A stretch of DNA of 64,000 bases. Source: Pyrenula massariospora (lineage: Eukaryota; Ascomycota; Eurotiomycetes; Pyrenulales; Pyrenulaceae). Positions 12,827 through 22,737 of this stretch are shown one piece after another. A model generated the notes under the pieces. It had not been told where the DNA came from and made no database searches. It was given only the letters and a program-made list of their open reading frames with translations. The position numbers were made by a program, and so were the translations under genes. The stretch's first letter is position 1, and every line of letters starts with the position of its first letter. The stretch covers positions 930,001-994,000 of the forward strand of contig JAGFMI010000008.1 in assembly GCA_021030905.1 (NCBI GenBank), written 5' to 3'.

Positions 12827-14953
12827 TTAGATGATCGTGATCTCCCTCGTCGAGAAACTTAAGTAGTTCGGAGACTTGTGATCTCGAAATTTCACCACGC
12901 CAATCCGGCTGACAATATTGCACTCCTCCGAATCATCTTCAGGTCTGCATAGCAGACCATTATCTACCCACTGATGGTCATCTTCTAACGAAGACCCAAT
13001 AAAAACGAGATACACATTGATTAGTTGAAAATGATCGGGCTGATTTACCAGTATGTGTTGCCAGGTCTCCAGAGGCCTAGCGTCCAGAACGACTTCGCCA
13101 TCATATTCCACATTCATGTGGCTGATGCTGGCTTGTCTGTGCCCTAAAGGCCCCCAAAGATCTAAAGGTACTACAGAGCAGTTCAAGATATAAGTATGTA
13201 GATGCAAGCTTCCAGAAATTGCCGGGCCAAAGGGATTTGAGTCGAAGCTCTGGACCTTAACCCCGATTACTGCAGCGAAAGGCATGAGAGGGTGAAACGA
13301 AAAGTAGTCCCAATGGACTGGGCGGTTGATCGAAGCCCAGGACCAGGAGGGCGCAATCCATTCATTTGGAGCTGCTCTAGCTTGCATCGAGTCATACTGA
13401 AAGCTCTCCATGTCTGAAGAGTGCTCATTCCAAAGAAGGTCACCCAAAAGTGTCCCAGACCATAGACCAGCGTAGTATGATTCATCTGGGTGACGAGCAG
13501 CAAGAGACCTGGCCAGGCCGCCGATAGCGACGAGTCTGTCAGTCGGTTTGCTAAGTTGACACATGGTATATATTTCGACGCTGATTCGCCAGCCGGATCC
13601 TGGTCGAGAAACAAGATTGCCACGATTGCCTCTGTCGTCTGACTCTAGGAAAAGCTGCTTCAAAGAGCGTCTCTTTGGTTCTTTGAGAATCCGGGAGCCG
13701 TTGTTTTGTACTCCGGCGCAACACTTACAAGCGACGTCCATCCGACATTCCCAAAGTAGGCCATGACTGCCAAAGAAAATCGTTCTAGGGGAGAGTAATC
13801 TTTCCTGTAAGACCCAGCCTCTTTGAAGAAGGGGTACAGGACCTGTCACATAATCCCATTCGTGAAGATAGCATGCCCAGTAGCTCTCCAATGGACGGGC
13901 TGATACCTTGTACACCGTGGAGTCAGTTTGGACATCCAAGACGTCGAATAGTTCACCTGGGCGTAGATGCGGAAACAAGCCAACTGAACTGTCTTTACCA
14001 TGCAACGCTGCCAGTGTGACGGTTGCATTAAGATAAATATCAAACATCTGACTTGCCTCCCTGGCCCAGTCATCTGGGTCATCCTGAACAATGCAAATGG
14101 AATCGATCCACAAGTATTCATAACCTAAGCGTCGTGTGAATGTAATCGCATCCTGGAAAGTTCTAGGTAAGGTATGCCAAAGAATGCCTTCGGTCCTTTT
14201 TTTCAGTGAGGAACGCATTGTAATACATTCAGGTACAATACTTCCCCAGCAATAACTAAGAGCAAGATACCGAACAGGAGAAGACATATAGCTTTTTGCA
14301 TCGCGAAGTACCACATTGACTTCTCCGAATAATGAGCCTAAATATACGAGCCTGGTAGGTCGGAAGTCAAGATCGGGTTTTCGACAGCCATGATGCCTCA
14401 AAAGGCATCCTTGCAGGCGAGTCCGCATTTCTTCAGACGCCAAATGTGACCCTGTATTGTTGGAATTGCCTGAGGATTTGCACCTGACTTTTTTCCACAT
14501 ACTGCTGAGCCCGCCAAGATTGATTGCAGAATTTCTTGCCAGCTTGATGATACTACTAGACACGGGCGGAGATTTCAGTGGAATACTACAAATAGGTATT
14601 TTGGCAATATGTATCGAAAAGTCGTATCGAAAGTGCGCTGACCGAGAAAAAATTTGAATATGACCGACTCCAGTTTCAAACATGTCATTGGAGAAAATGT
14701 AATCAATATCTTTGGATCGCGCCCTCTCCGTATTCTCGGCCAAGTTAACGAGAATCCGAGACAGTAAGCATCGAGGATTAGGCAACAGCTCATACTTACT
14801 TGATTTGACTCGGTGGTCAGAGGAAAACCGTGGTAGGTTTGTTCCCTGGCGGCAGGTATGGCAAGAAGCAGGTTCAAAGAGGTGAAATTTGTCCTTGGTA
14901 GCAGAATCCCGCTCTGTGGACGGCGGTAGGTGCTTGGAGGAGAGGGGAGCCAT
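12827..14953 (-). CDS. HET-domain (heterokaryon incompatibility) protein
   Basis: This is a single open frame of 708 residues from the ATG at 14951-14953; the frame also extends a little upstream without another ATG. The HET core is clear. YLALSYCWGS is followed by the hallmark LPRTFQDAITFTRRLGYEYL, then WIDSICIVQDDPDDW and the run IYLNATVTLAA, at roughly residues 240-345. Further C-terminal, LQRGWVLQERLLSPRTIFFG and the conserved WSWAS motif fit the long HET proteins of the tol/het-6 type. HET proteins act in the cytosol in non-self recognition and trigger cell death on incompatible fusion. The N-terminal 140 residues align poorly with the usual cysteine-containing start, and a consensus donor GTAAGT near 14,799 suggests an unspliced intron may be hidden there. 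No partner gene such as a NACHT protein is adjacent. Confidence 0.9.
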   Translation of the reverse strand: MAPLSSKHLPPSTERDSATKDKFHLFEPASCHTCRQGTNLPRFSSDHRVKSSKYELLPNPRCLLSRILVNLAENTERARSKDIDYIFSNDMFETGVGHIQIFSRSAHFRYDFSIHIAKIPICSIPLKSPPVSSSIIKLARNSAINLGGLSSMWKKVRCKSSGNSNNTGSHLASEEMRTRLQGCLLRHHGCRKPDLDFRPTRLVYLGSLFGEVNVVLRDAKSYMSSPVRYLALSYCWGSIVPECITMRSSLKKRTEGILWHTLPRTFQDAITFTRRLGYEYLWIDSICIVQDDPDDWAREASQMFDIYLNATVTLAALHGKDSSVGLFPHLRPGELFDVLDVQTDSTVYKVSARPLESYWACYLHEWDYVTGPVPLLQRGWVLQERLLSPRTIFFGSHGLLWECRMDVACKCCAGVQNNGSRILKEPKRRSLKQLFLESDDRGNRGNLVSRPGSGWRISVEIYTMCQLSKPTDRLVAIGGLARSLAARHPDESYYAGLWSGTLLGDLLWNEHSSDMESFQYDSMQARAAPNEWIAPSWSWASINRPVHWDYFSFHPLMPFAAVIGVKVQSFDSNPFGPAISGSLHLHTYILNCSVVPLDLWGPLGHRQASISHMNVEYDGEVVLDARPLETWQHILVNQPDHFQLINVYLVFIGSSLEDDHQWVDNGLLCRPEDDSEECNIVSRIGVVKFRDHKSPNYLSFSTREITII

Positions 14954-15746
14954 CAGGAGGTGCGAACCTCTTAGAAGCAAATGAAACACCGAGAGGAGGA
15001 AAGAGGCCAGATCTCAAATATGAGAACTCTAGAGATACAGTCGATAATTTCTTTTGACGTTCACAAATAAGTCTCATCCGCTACGACGATACCCTAGCCT
15101 TCATTACTGCCGTCTCAATACATCCCAAGACTAAGGCCGTAGAGTGTCATAGCCGCGGGGCAGCAACCATCAATGCTGCATTATACGCGTGAGTGCATCA
15201 CTCGGAGTACTCTGTGTCACCGACCTCCTCGAGTGGCAGGCGCAGTCCACGGCCAAAGCCTGACATGTGGCTGGACGAGGCTGCCCAATAGGGTATCTCC
15301 GACTCAAGATACTCGGGCAATAGGGCAAATGCATTTGTGGAGGAGAGCGAGGATTTGTACTTGAAGTTAACCAGCATCTACGGGCTTTGACTTTTGGCTC
15401 TGTGTGTATGCTAGACCTATTTTGGTATTTATGGGGGCGATGGCCGGAGGAAACTAGTAGAGCAAGGGCCTATGGACTGGAAGTGTAAGGGAGAAAAGGA
15501 GAGCAGACAAAGACCCGGAAAGTGATCCACAAGGTGTCTGAATACAATACAAGAGATACTGTCTACACCCGTCAGATCTGGCAGAGTGGGCTTTCGACAC
15601 AAGGGAACAAGATTGACAATGCAGACGGACGAAGAGCGTGAAAAAGGCAAGGGCAAGGTGGGTGTTGTCAATGACAGCCTGGATGCCCAATGTCACAAGT
15701 TTTATTAAAGTAGGGTATCAACATCAGGGATACTTAAGCAGCGCCT
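14954..15746. other. Intergenic between HET gene and pseudogene 3' end
   Basis: About 0.8 kb. The right part is downstream of the leftward pseudogene and the left part is upstream of the leftward HET gene. Only short frames occur, without recognisable features. Confidence 0.5.
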
Positions 15747-18418
15747 TCAGCCTCCAATTTCCCTTGCCTCACCTATACGGTCTTGACTTTCTCGCCTTTC
15801 GGGATTAATTGGCGAAACTGGTTGATCAATTGCCCCGTCCAGCCCACTGACGGTACGGGTAAGAGGTAATTGAGACTGTTGGCTCTCCATTTGAATGATC
15901 TGAACTTCGGACGTGGCAGAAGAAGCTACCATCGTCGGCGACGGCCTCATTTGTTCATGTGGCATGTCGACTCGATTTTCCTCGTCGTTACTTGCTGAAT
16001 AAGATGAGACCTTCTCATCCGGAATCTGCGTCACATCCGGTCTAGCCAAGGCAGGATGCTTTTCATCCTCAATGTCGAGCATGACAAGCATCTTCCCCGT
16101 TTCGGTCACCGGAACGCTCTCAGCAGCCTGTATTCACTTTCCACCTGATCCAATACCTTCATGCGCCATCCGTTGCAGTTGCCAGGTTTCATTCGCCACC
16201 CATTCAAGGTAGCGGTAAGTTGCTATGCGCCGCCATCGTTGGAAAAGACGGAGGAGCGGCTCAGCGGCATGGGAAAGCAAGATGATCAAGCTACCAAGAG
16301 TAAGAGTGAGGGAAAGGCCGAGGACGTTGAATGAAGTGTGGGCAGCGCTGCGGACTTTCTGAAGCAAAATTAGTCATTCAAATCATCCAGAAGATAGTTC
16401 AAGAAAAAGCAGTAGAGAGCGCGTAACGAGTTGGCTCCACAAGAGGGGCTGAGCTTTGCGAGGTTCGTGTCAAGGATGACAAGCAACACGATGTTCGCTA
16501 GCATTTACTCGCCCAGAAAAATGAGTTTTTCTAACCACAATATTGCGTTTCCACCGAGGTGCTTGCTAATTAGCTGAGAAGATTCAGGAGGAAAGTGAAC
16601 TATTGATCGGCCGAAAGGAATATGAAAGCGCGAAGTTTACCCACCTGATTCTGGCAGAACTGTGTATGAGCTGAAGCAGGAGGCTTCTGCACGTACTTGT
16701 CCATTGAGGTTTCGAATGGGCCATTTGCCACCTCCACCACCGCCCTTTGCAGACTAGCCATCGAAATATCGTGCCAATGCATAACCTCTCGCTGCCATTG
16801 ATCCGGAGGTAGGGGGCCTTGTACTCCACCCGCTAACGAGTCTCGTGCCACCAAAGCACTAGCTTTCAAACTCTGAAGCAGATTCCAGAGATCATGTGCT
16901 AGGGTGGTGTACATTTGAAGCCAGGTCTCAAATACCTGTCGTTGTCCTGGTCCGCTCCAAAGATCGCCAGTCTCCGAATAAGTTGTATCACCGTCTGTTA
17001 GTGACGTACACTTGTCGACGCTGGGATTGCAAAATTGGTACTGAACGCTGCAGCCGAGAACGCTTGCAGCTTGATCACTCTTATAAGTTGTTGCATTTGG
17101 GAAGTTGCCGTCCTGTATCACGTTTCCAATGGGGAAGTTCGTACCATGGGCAGAAAACAAGGCGTCATCGACCAGTACAACGAAGCGGATACTATTTGCC
17201 GAGAGAAAAACTAGGAAGAGATCTGACGTATTGGATTGCAGCTCAGGGATCGGTATCATGTCCGGCTCTGGGTCATAACTGTTTTCGATGCTTTCTTCTA
17301 TTTAGCAAATGGAGCTTGGAAATCTTAACTTAAACTTACTTGATAACATAATCAGCTGTGTCTGGGTTGAACGCAGTTGCTGCAATAGGACACGCGTAGG
17401 TTGGGCGTAGGCTGTTACCATTTACTCCATTACCTCCTCCGTAGAAATATCTCATTACAGCATAACCAGTAGTATCGTTGAATCGGGTGAGATTTTTCGT
17501 ATACTGAGACTGAGGGTTTGACGCAAAAGCGGTTCCTTCTTGCGCAAAGCCATCAACGACCAATGGGGCGCAGCGGTGCACACGGCGGAATCCAAAACGT
17601 TTCTTTGGCGCCGCATTGATTCCAAAGTGTCGGCGAGAATCAATTATACCGGTATCGACGCGTAAATTTGCAGAGCCTAGGCGACAAATTTTCTCTCCTC
17701 CAGGGAACGAACAACTGTCGTTGGTCAAAACGAGAGGGGGTACAATAGCCCTTCTCACAAAGACGGAGCATTCACGGGCGGTCGTGTTAGCTGTGTAGCA
17801 TTGTTGTGCGTAGGAGGCAGCGGCAATATCGAGTCTGCTGGAATAGCCTGTCAAATCGCTAAAATACTCCAGTGAGTTGGAGGCCTGCTTAGTATTCAGA
17901 AGTCCGCATCGAGGACTAGAGATCAAGACTTCATCTCCCGTCGCTGTAGAAATCTGCCAGTATCAGCCAAGCTGTTATCTGCTCTGTTTGATCATATACC
18001 TGTGAAGAAAATATACTGGCAACAGAGAATCCTGCTACAATAAGCGCTGTGATACTGACCCAAGGTATTATCCGCACAATGGGCTTCTGGCTTCTGGATC
18101 GCCAGCTCCAAGCCAACTGCACAAATTGATAGAGCCCATTAAATCCACTGGCCGCGTTCCGAAGAACAGCCTGACGTTGATGGTAAAATCCATCTTGCGG
18201 ATTATTTGCGCACAACCGAAGGTGGGCTGCGAAGCAAAAAGCCGCCAGAAGCTTTTGCCAACGAGAGTAACAAAAAGTGCTAGAAAGGCTGTGAGAAGTC
18301 CACCATCACGATTACTTAGAGTTATGGTGGCGCCCTTTACGTATCCGTGCGACCAGTTGATCCAGAATCCTCGGTAAATAGATTGGTCAGAAACGCTGTT
18401 GGTAATTGAACTGGCCAT
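15747..18418 (-). pseudogene. Large fungal membrane protein gene with frameshift and premature stop
   Basis: Leftward exons are 18418-18000, 17953-17340, 17290-16645 and 16358-15747, joined by introns of 46, 49 and 286 bases. The product starts MASSITNSVSDQSIYRGFWI and has a membrane segment (LLTAFLALFVTLVG). DGFYHQRQAVLRNAASG and a second segment (WVSITALIVAGFSVASIF) follow. A long Cys- and Asn-containing outside domain comes next, then a third segment (LGLSLTLTLGSLIILLS) and a polar tail. Two lesions break it. The frame carrying SFWRL and the one carrying DGFYHQRQ are offset by one base at the A5 run 18236-18240 (T5 on the coding strand), and a TGA at 16134-16136 interrupts an otherwise continuous frame just before IQAAESVPVTETGK. 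I recognise the layout from many filamentous ascomycetes but know no function. A homopolymer sequencing error could explain the first lesion but not the second. Confidence 0.65.
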
Positions 18419-20516
18419 CTCGAAAGAAAATTGAATCGACTGGGGCTGATATCAGAATGACTTCCACGTTTTTAGGTTCCTGCGAGAGAAACAAAGATAA
18501 TAGACATCAGGAGCCACGACATCTGGTGCTGATCACACGACTGTATCGACACTGGCCATGGACTGATGGTAGTAATTGACAAATGCACGAAAAGAGGCGC
18601 TCGGTGGCTTTATGTAGGCCTACGAAGGCCACGCTCAAAGGTACCATCCGACGAAGGCTACCCAAGGGCGGATACTTTAGGTCTGAGCAACAATATGCAC
18701 GTAATACAGGCACTGTTGGTTCTCATTGACGTTCGCTTGCATATTGGCCCCAAAGAAGTCTTGCATGCATGGTACAAGTGGCGCTAAATAAACGTGAGCC
18801 TCGACACTTCCGAGGTTGCCATATAGTCATACCGCATGCTTGCCCTCTAGGTTGTACAAGAGATGCATGTTACTCAGCTGCTACGAAGTAGCGTTCCATC
18901 AATGGCAAGGACTACTTATACTTCGAGAAAATGTGGAGCACCCTCGTAATTGAAAATAATCGAAGAGACGCAATGAAAAAGTCACCATGTCTTACTCAAA
19001 TTCTTCAGCGTCGCTGCAAAAGGTGGATCAAGAGTGATGACGCGAGATGGTCGCGGGCTAACCTCACTGGAAGCGAGTTCGCAGAGAACGTTACTCAAGT
19101 GGCTAGAATTTTGAGTTTGGGTAGGAAATTTCGCCCCAAGGTGTGACGAGCTGAGCAGAAATTGTCTTGGAAATGCAAGGCTCTTGTACGGTGCTCCAGA
19201 GGAGGCTTAAACGCACGGGCCAAATAGCCAAGCTGTTTCAGGACACGCCGGACGTGGGTCGTTGTCGTGATACACCTTCCAGGTAAAAGTGCCTCCACCG
19301 AGCATCCTCAGCGGAGAAGCTTACTAGTTGACTATTTAAGACATACTTCCGTGCCTCTATGTTCGGGCTACTGCTTTCACTGTGTTGTCTTTTAGCTTAT
19401 CATCAGAAAGCGTGAGTGGGGAAATGGTGGTTCCTCCCAGCCGCAGGCAATCCAAGGATTGTCCAAGAGTACACCGGAAACCCCCACCATTTCTCAGATA
19501 CTTTAGCTCCTACCGTTTGAAAAATGACCGTACATAGAGCAATACAAAATGCATCTAATATTCTTTGATGAGGTTGATGGAAAAAGTAAAGAAATGACAC
19601 ATTGAATAATCAGAGAGATGCTAGTCCACGCGACATCGGCGAAAAATTGTGAGCCGCGAAGGCTGCACCGGTCCTGAAGAGGTACTGCATGTAAGACACG
19701 CCGAGCTTGCGTCCATGGTCGAGGGATTCTGAAACTTGCAGCGTGGGGTCCAAGAAGGCTAGCGAGGTACGGGGGAATTTACCGTGAGTGATCAGGCAGT
19801 TGAGATGGTGGTAAAGCGAAGAGAAGACAGGATGGACCCGAATTCTAGCCCCGCCCGGGCGGCAAGGACTGGCGCCAAGCGGCACTTTTTCCGCTTTGGG
19901 ACCTCGCCATCCTACCTATCAGAACCACAGCCAGAGAAGAGTGAGATCTCCGCCGTTGATTAGTGGTCCTATAGGGAAAAGCACGACGGTATCACTTCAG
20001 CTGTCATACTACAAATCACTATAAACGAGGCCTTGCTCTCACGTTTGGCCATCGGTTTCTACATACCAATGATGGATCATAGACACAAGTTCGTGGCTCA
20101 GTACTGGGTGTCGGTACGCTTGCATGCATGCCCAACGTCTGAGGCTGATGACACAAACGCCAAGTAAGCCGACAACCGGAGGCTAGGAGCGGCTGAAGTG
20201 GGGAAGGTGGGATTTTAAACTTAAGCATACCACGCCGGAAACGCACGTCGAACATCCGGCCGATGAAGGAATCCGAAGGATCTGGATCGCGATCGTGCAA
20301 AGGGAATCACCGAGATATAATCCGGATCTACGAGCAAGCCTCACAAGTTGCATAGCCAGTATCGCTTCTCCTTTCAAGGATAATGTAGCTGCCGAAGCCA
20401 CCGTTGTATTGTCCATGATGGGACTGCCAACAAAATCCTGTTTCTTGTGAGAGATTATTCCACCGTTCTCCACATTTGCGCCAGTCAACCGTGAGAAAGA
20501 TACCCGTTTCAGACCG
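18419..20516. other. Intergenic, no supported gene
   Basis: About 2.1 kb between the pseudogene start and the F-box stop. Only short frames occur on both strands. The left end should contain the remains of the pseudogene promoter. Confidence 0.5.
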
Positions 20517-22163
20517 TCATTCCATGGCATCCGGATCTGGTTCCGTCTCAAGATTGCATTCTTCGCCGGTCCAGTGTAGCCCTCTGTGTTTGTAGTACAT
20601 GTCGCCTCCACTATGCCATTCGATTTGCCTTTCTGCGCACAAGGCTTTGACTTCTTTACAGAATTGAAGTACACCTTCCTTCTGCCCGGTATCGCGCCAC
20701 TCACCATTCTCAAAGACTCTCGCTTTGTGGTAGGTGCTGACATCCCAAGCACACACCATTCTGAGGTTTGGGAGTTCGGTCTTAGGCTTTTTGGCGTACG
20801 CCTCACCTGGCATTGGCTTCGCAAGAACGAGCCGTTTGAGCATCTGAACAAAGCCGGGAATTTCTTCCTCTCGTAGTTCAAGTTGGTGGCCGACAAGTGT
20901 AATTAGCTCGATGCTAGGTGGGACTTTCCGTTCTAAGTCAACCCAGTTAATATTCCAACCTTTCGGTCTGCTGGTATGGAAATCTCCCGGTCCGAATTGG
21001 CTATGTGATCGACGGATTGGGGGATCGTTGAGCTCGGAAAAGTCTATCGTCACATCCTTGAGCACTCTGAATGCCGCAAGCTGTTTCATCGAGATTGGGC
21101 TATCGAGTTTCATGATTTCGAGCGTATCTCCAAAGTTTTGGGCCAGTTTGCCAAGTACGACTTCTGGCTTGGGGCAACCTGCGCGGCATTGGAAGCTGCG
21201 AAGAGCCCTAGGAGCATTGAGAAAGATCAGCATGGGACGCAACTTGAGGCTACAGCAATAGAATCGAAGGTCCTTCACAGTTGAGAAGCGCTCCCCAGAT
21301 GGCCATGCAAATTGACTGTCTTCTCCTTCATCTGTGTACCCAAGTAGATTAAGCTCCAGGGTCTCAATAGCTGGTAGTAAAAAAAGAGCTGCTACGTCCC
21401 TGGCGTTAGGATAATAAGCATCGTGAGGGTGCCTGAGTTCTGTCTGAGTGGCGACAGACACTGATTGTAATTTGCAGAAGAGCTCAGGATAGGAGGGAAG
21501 TGCTGCCAGCCGCCAGAGAGCTGTGCAAAGAAAGGAAAGGGGATGTTCATCCTGGTATTCATCGCCTTGCCAAGAGTCATAGGCGATGAAAACGACCTGT
21601 CGCATTTCTGAACACATTGCCATCAGGATTCCTTTGATTGGTTCATCGTTCCCGGCCTTCAACTTATCCATCCATTCGTTGGCCTCATCTGTGGTCAGAT
21701 GTAGCTGCTCAAGCATGAAGATGCGATAATATTCCAGCTCTTCTTCAGAATAAAAAGTCTCGTCAAGGTGCGAATGATCCGACATGGGCTCCGGCCAGTT
21801 ATGAACCGCATGATCCCAATCTTTTAAGCCTGTATCATCTGTGATCAGGGGATTTCTACCAGCGAACGACCAATTTTTCCACTTCTTCCATTGCGGGCGA
21901 GCTCCCCAAAACTCGAAACGCCGAATGTACCATGCTAGCTCCGGTTCGGAATGTACTTGCCGGAGTAAATCAATGACCGTTCGCGGAAGACGGTCATGAA
22001 TCAGACGAAGAGAGCCCCGTCGCTTCTTGTGAAGCTCGAGCGTCGATCGCGAGCATGCTAAAAAGCGGCGGTTTGTCTGTGAAAAAGAAACGATTGCTAA
22101 AGGATGAACAAAAAAAGCAATGCCTGAGAGAAGCTCATCCGGGAGCGACTCAATTGTTGGCAT
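20517..22163 (-). CDS. F-box protein
   Basis: This is an intronless frame of 548 residues. The ATG at 22161-22163 is chosen because the frame upstream has no other ATG and the F-box starts right after it: MPTIESLPDELLSGIAFFV, then a conserved pattern of hydrophobic residues and SQTNRRFL, through about residue 45. F-box proteins recruit substrates to SCF ubiquitin ligases through Skp1. The remainder is a long alpha/beta-looking region with repeated Leu-spaced strands (ETLELNLLGYTDEG, KDLRFYCCSLKLRP, LEIMKLDSPISMK) that suggests an irregular leucine-rich substrate-binding domain. No catalytic motif is seen. It is transcribed divergently from the AT-hook gene, 574 bases away. The substrate is unknown. 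Confidence 0.8.
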   Translation of the reverse strand: MPTIESLPDELLSGIAFFVHPLAIVSFSQTNRRFLACSRSTLELHKKRRGSLRLIHDRLPRTVIDLLRQVHSEPELAWYIRRFEFWGARPQWKKWKNWSFAGRNPLITDDTGLKDWDHAVHNWPEPMSDHSHLDETFYSEEELEYYRIFMLEQLHLTTDEANEWMDKLKAGNDEPIKGILMAMCSEMRQVVFIAYDSWQGDEYQDEHPLSFLCTALWRLAALPSYPELFCKLQSVSVATQTELRHPHDAYYPNARDVAALFLLPAIETLELNLLGYTDEGEDSQFAWPSGERFSTVKDLRFYCCSLKLRPMLIFLNAPRALRSFQCRAGCPKPEVVLGKLAQNFGDTLEIMKLDSPISMKQLAAFRVLKDVTIDFSELNDPPIRRSHSQFGPGDFHTSRPKGWNINWVDLERKVPPSIELITLVGHQLELREEEIPGFVQMLKRLVLAKPMPGEAYAKKPKTELPNLRMVCAWDVSTYHKARVFENGEWRDTGQKEGVLQFCKEVKALCAERQIEWHSGGDMYYKHRGLHWTGEECNLETEPDPDAME

Positions 22164-22737
22164 GGTGAGTCCTAGCACGAAGGGAATCTGGAAGCTTTGA
22201 GGAAAAAGCGAGATGTTGAAATATAAGAAAAGTCTAGGTGTGAAAATGAAATTTGAGGCAATGAAGTGAAAATGTGTCTAGTCAATGTTATGAAAAAGGA
22301 ATCACACCTTCTTTTGACCGCGTGATGGTAGGTAACCCCACGGGATAAGCTGCGATAATCCAGCTGGAGAGGCGGTCTGCTGCCTGAAACCAGCGTTTAG
22401 CAGTGGGGGCTTCGGGGCTAGCTAACACGGTTCAGTCGCTACCACAGAATGGGCGATGGATGTGCGACCACTGCACGTCACTGAGGCTTCAGACCAGTCA
22501 CGGCGGGAACAACGGCTGGACGATGGGAAAACACTCGCGGGACTCGCCGCCTGTGGTGTGATGATGGATGCAGCAAACATCGTCCAGGGCTGGTTCAGTC
22601 ATGCCTGAGGTAAGCTTTCTGCAGCCGCCGCCTGCCACGTGACCGCGTGAGCCAGACCGACGCGTTTCCCCGCCATGCGCCCTTGACGCGTACCACGAGC
22701 AAGACAATGTCCTCGCCGTACATGACGCCCACGAACC
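22164..22737. promoter_or_regulatory. Divergent promoter of F-box and AT-hook genes, with a CACGTG box
   Basis: This 574-base gap lies between divergent starts. A CACGTG E-box sits at 22636-22641, about 100 bases upstream of the AT-hook gene's ATG, in the context GCCACGTGACC. CACGTG is the core site for bHLH factors such as Cbf1 or SREBP-type proteins in fungi. No TATA box stands out. Confidence 0.35.

Noticed and set aside
16134-16367. Reading the pseudogene's third membrane segment as a separate 77-residue gene
   Set aside because: The segment continues from the preceding exon across a phase-0 intron and continues beyond the TGA in the same frame, so it is part of the larger locus.
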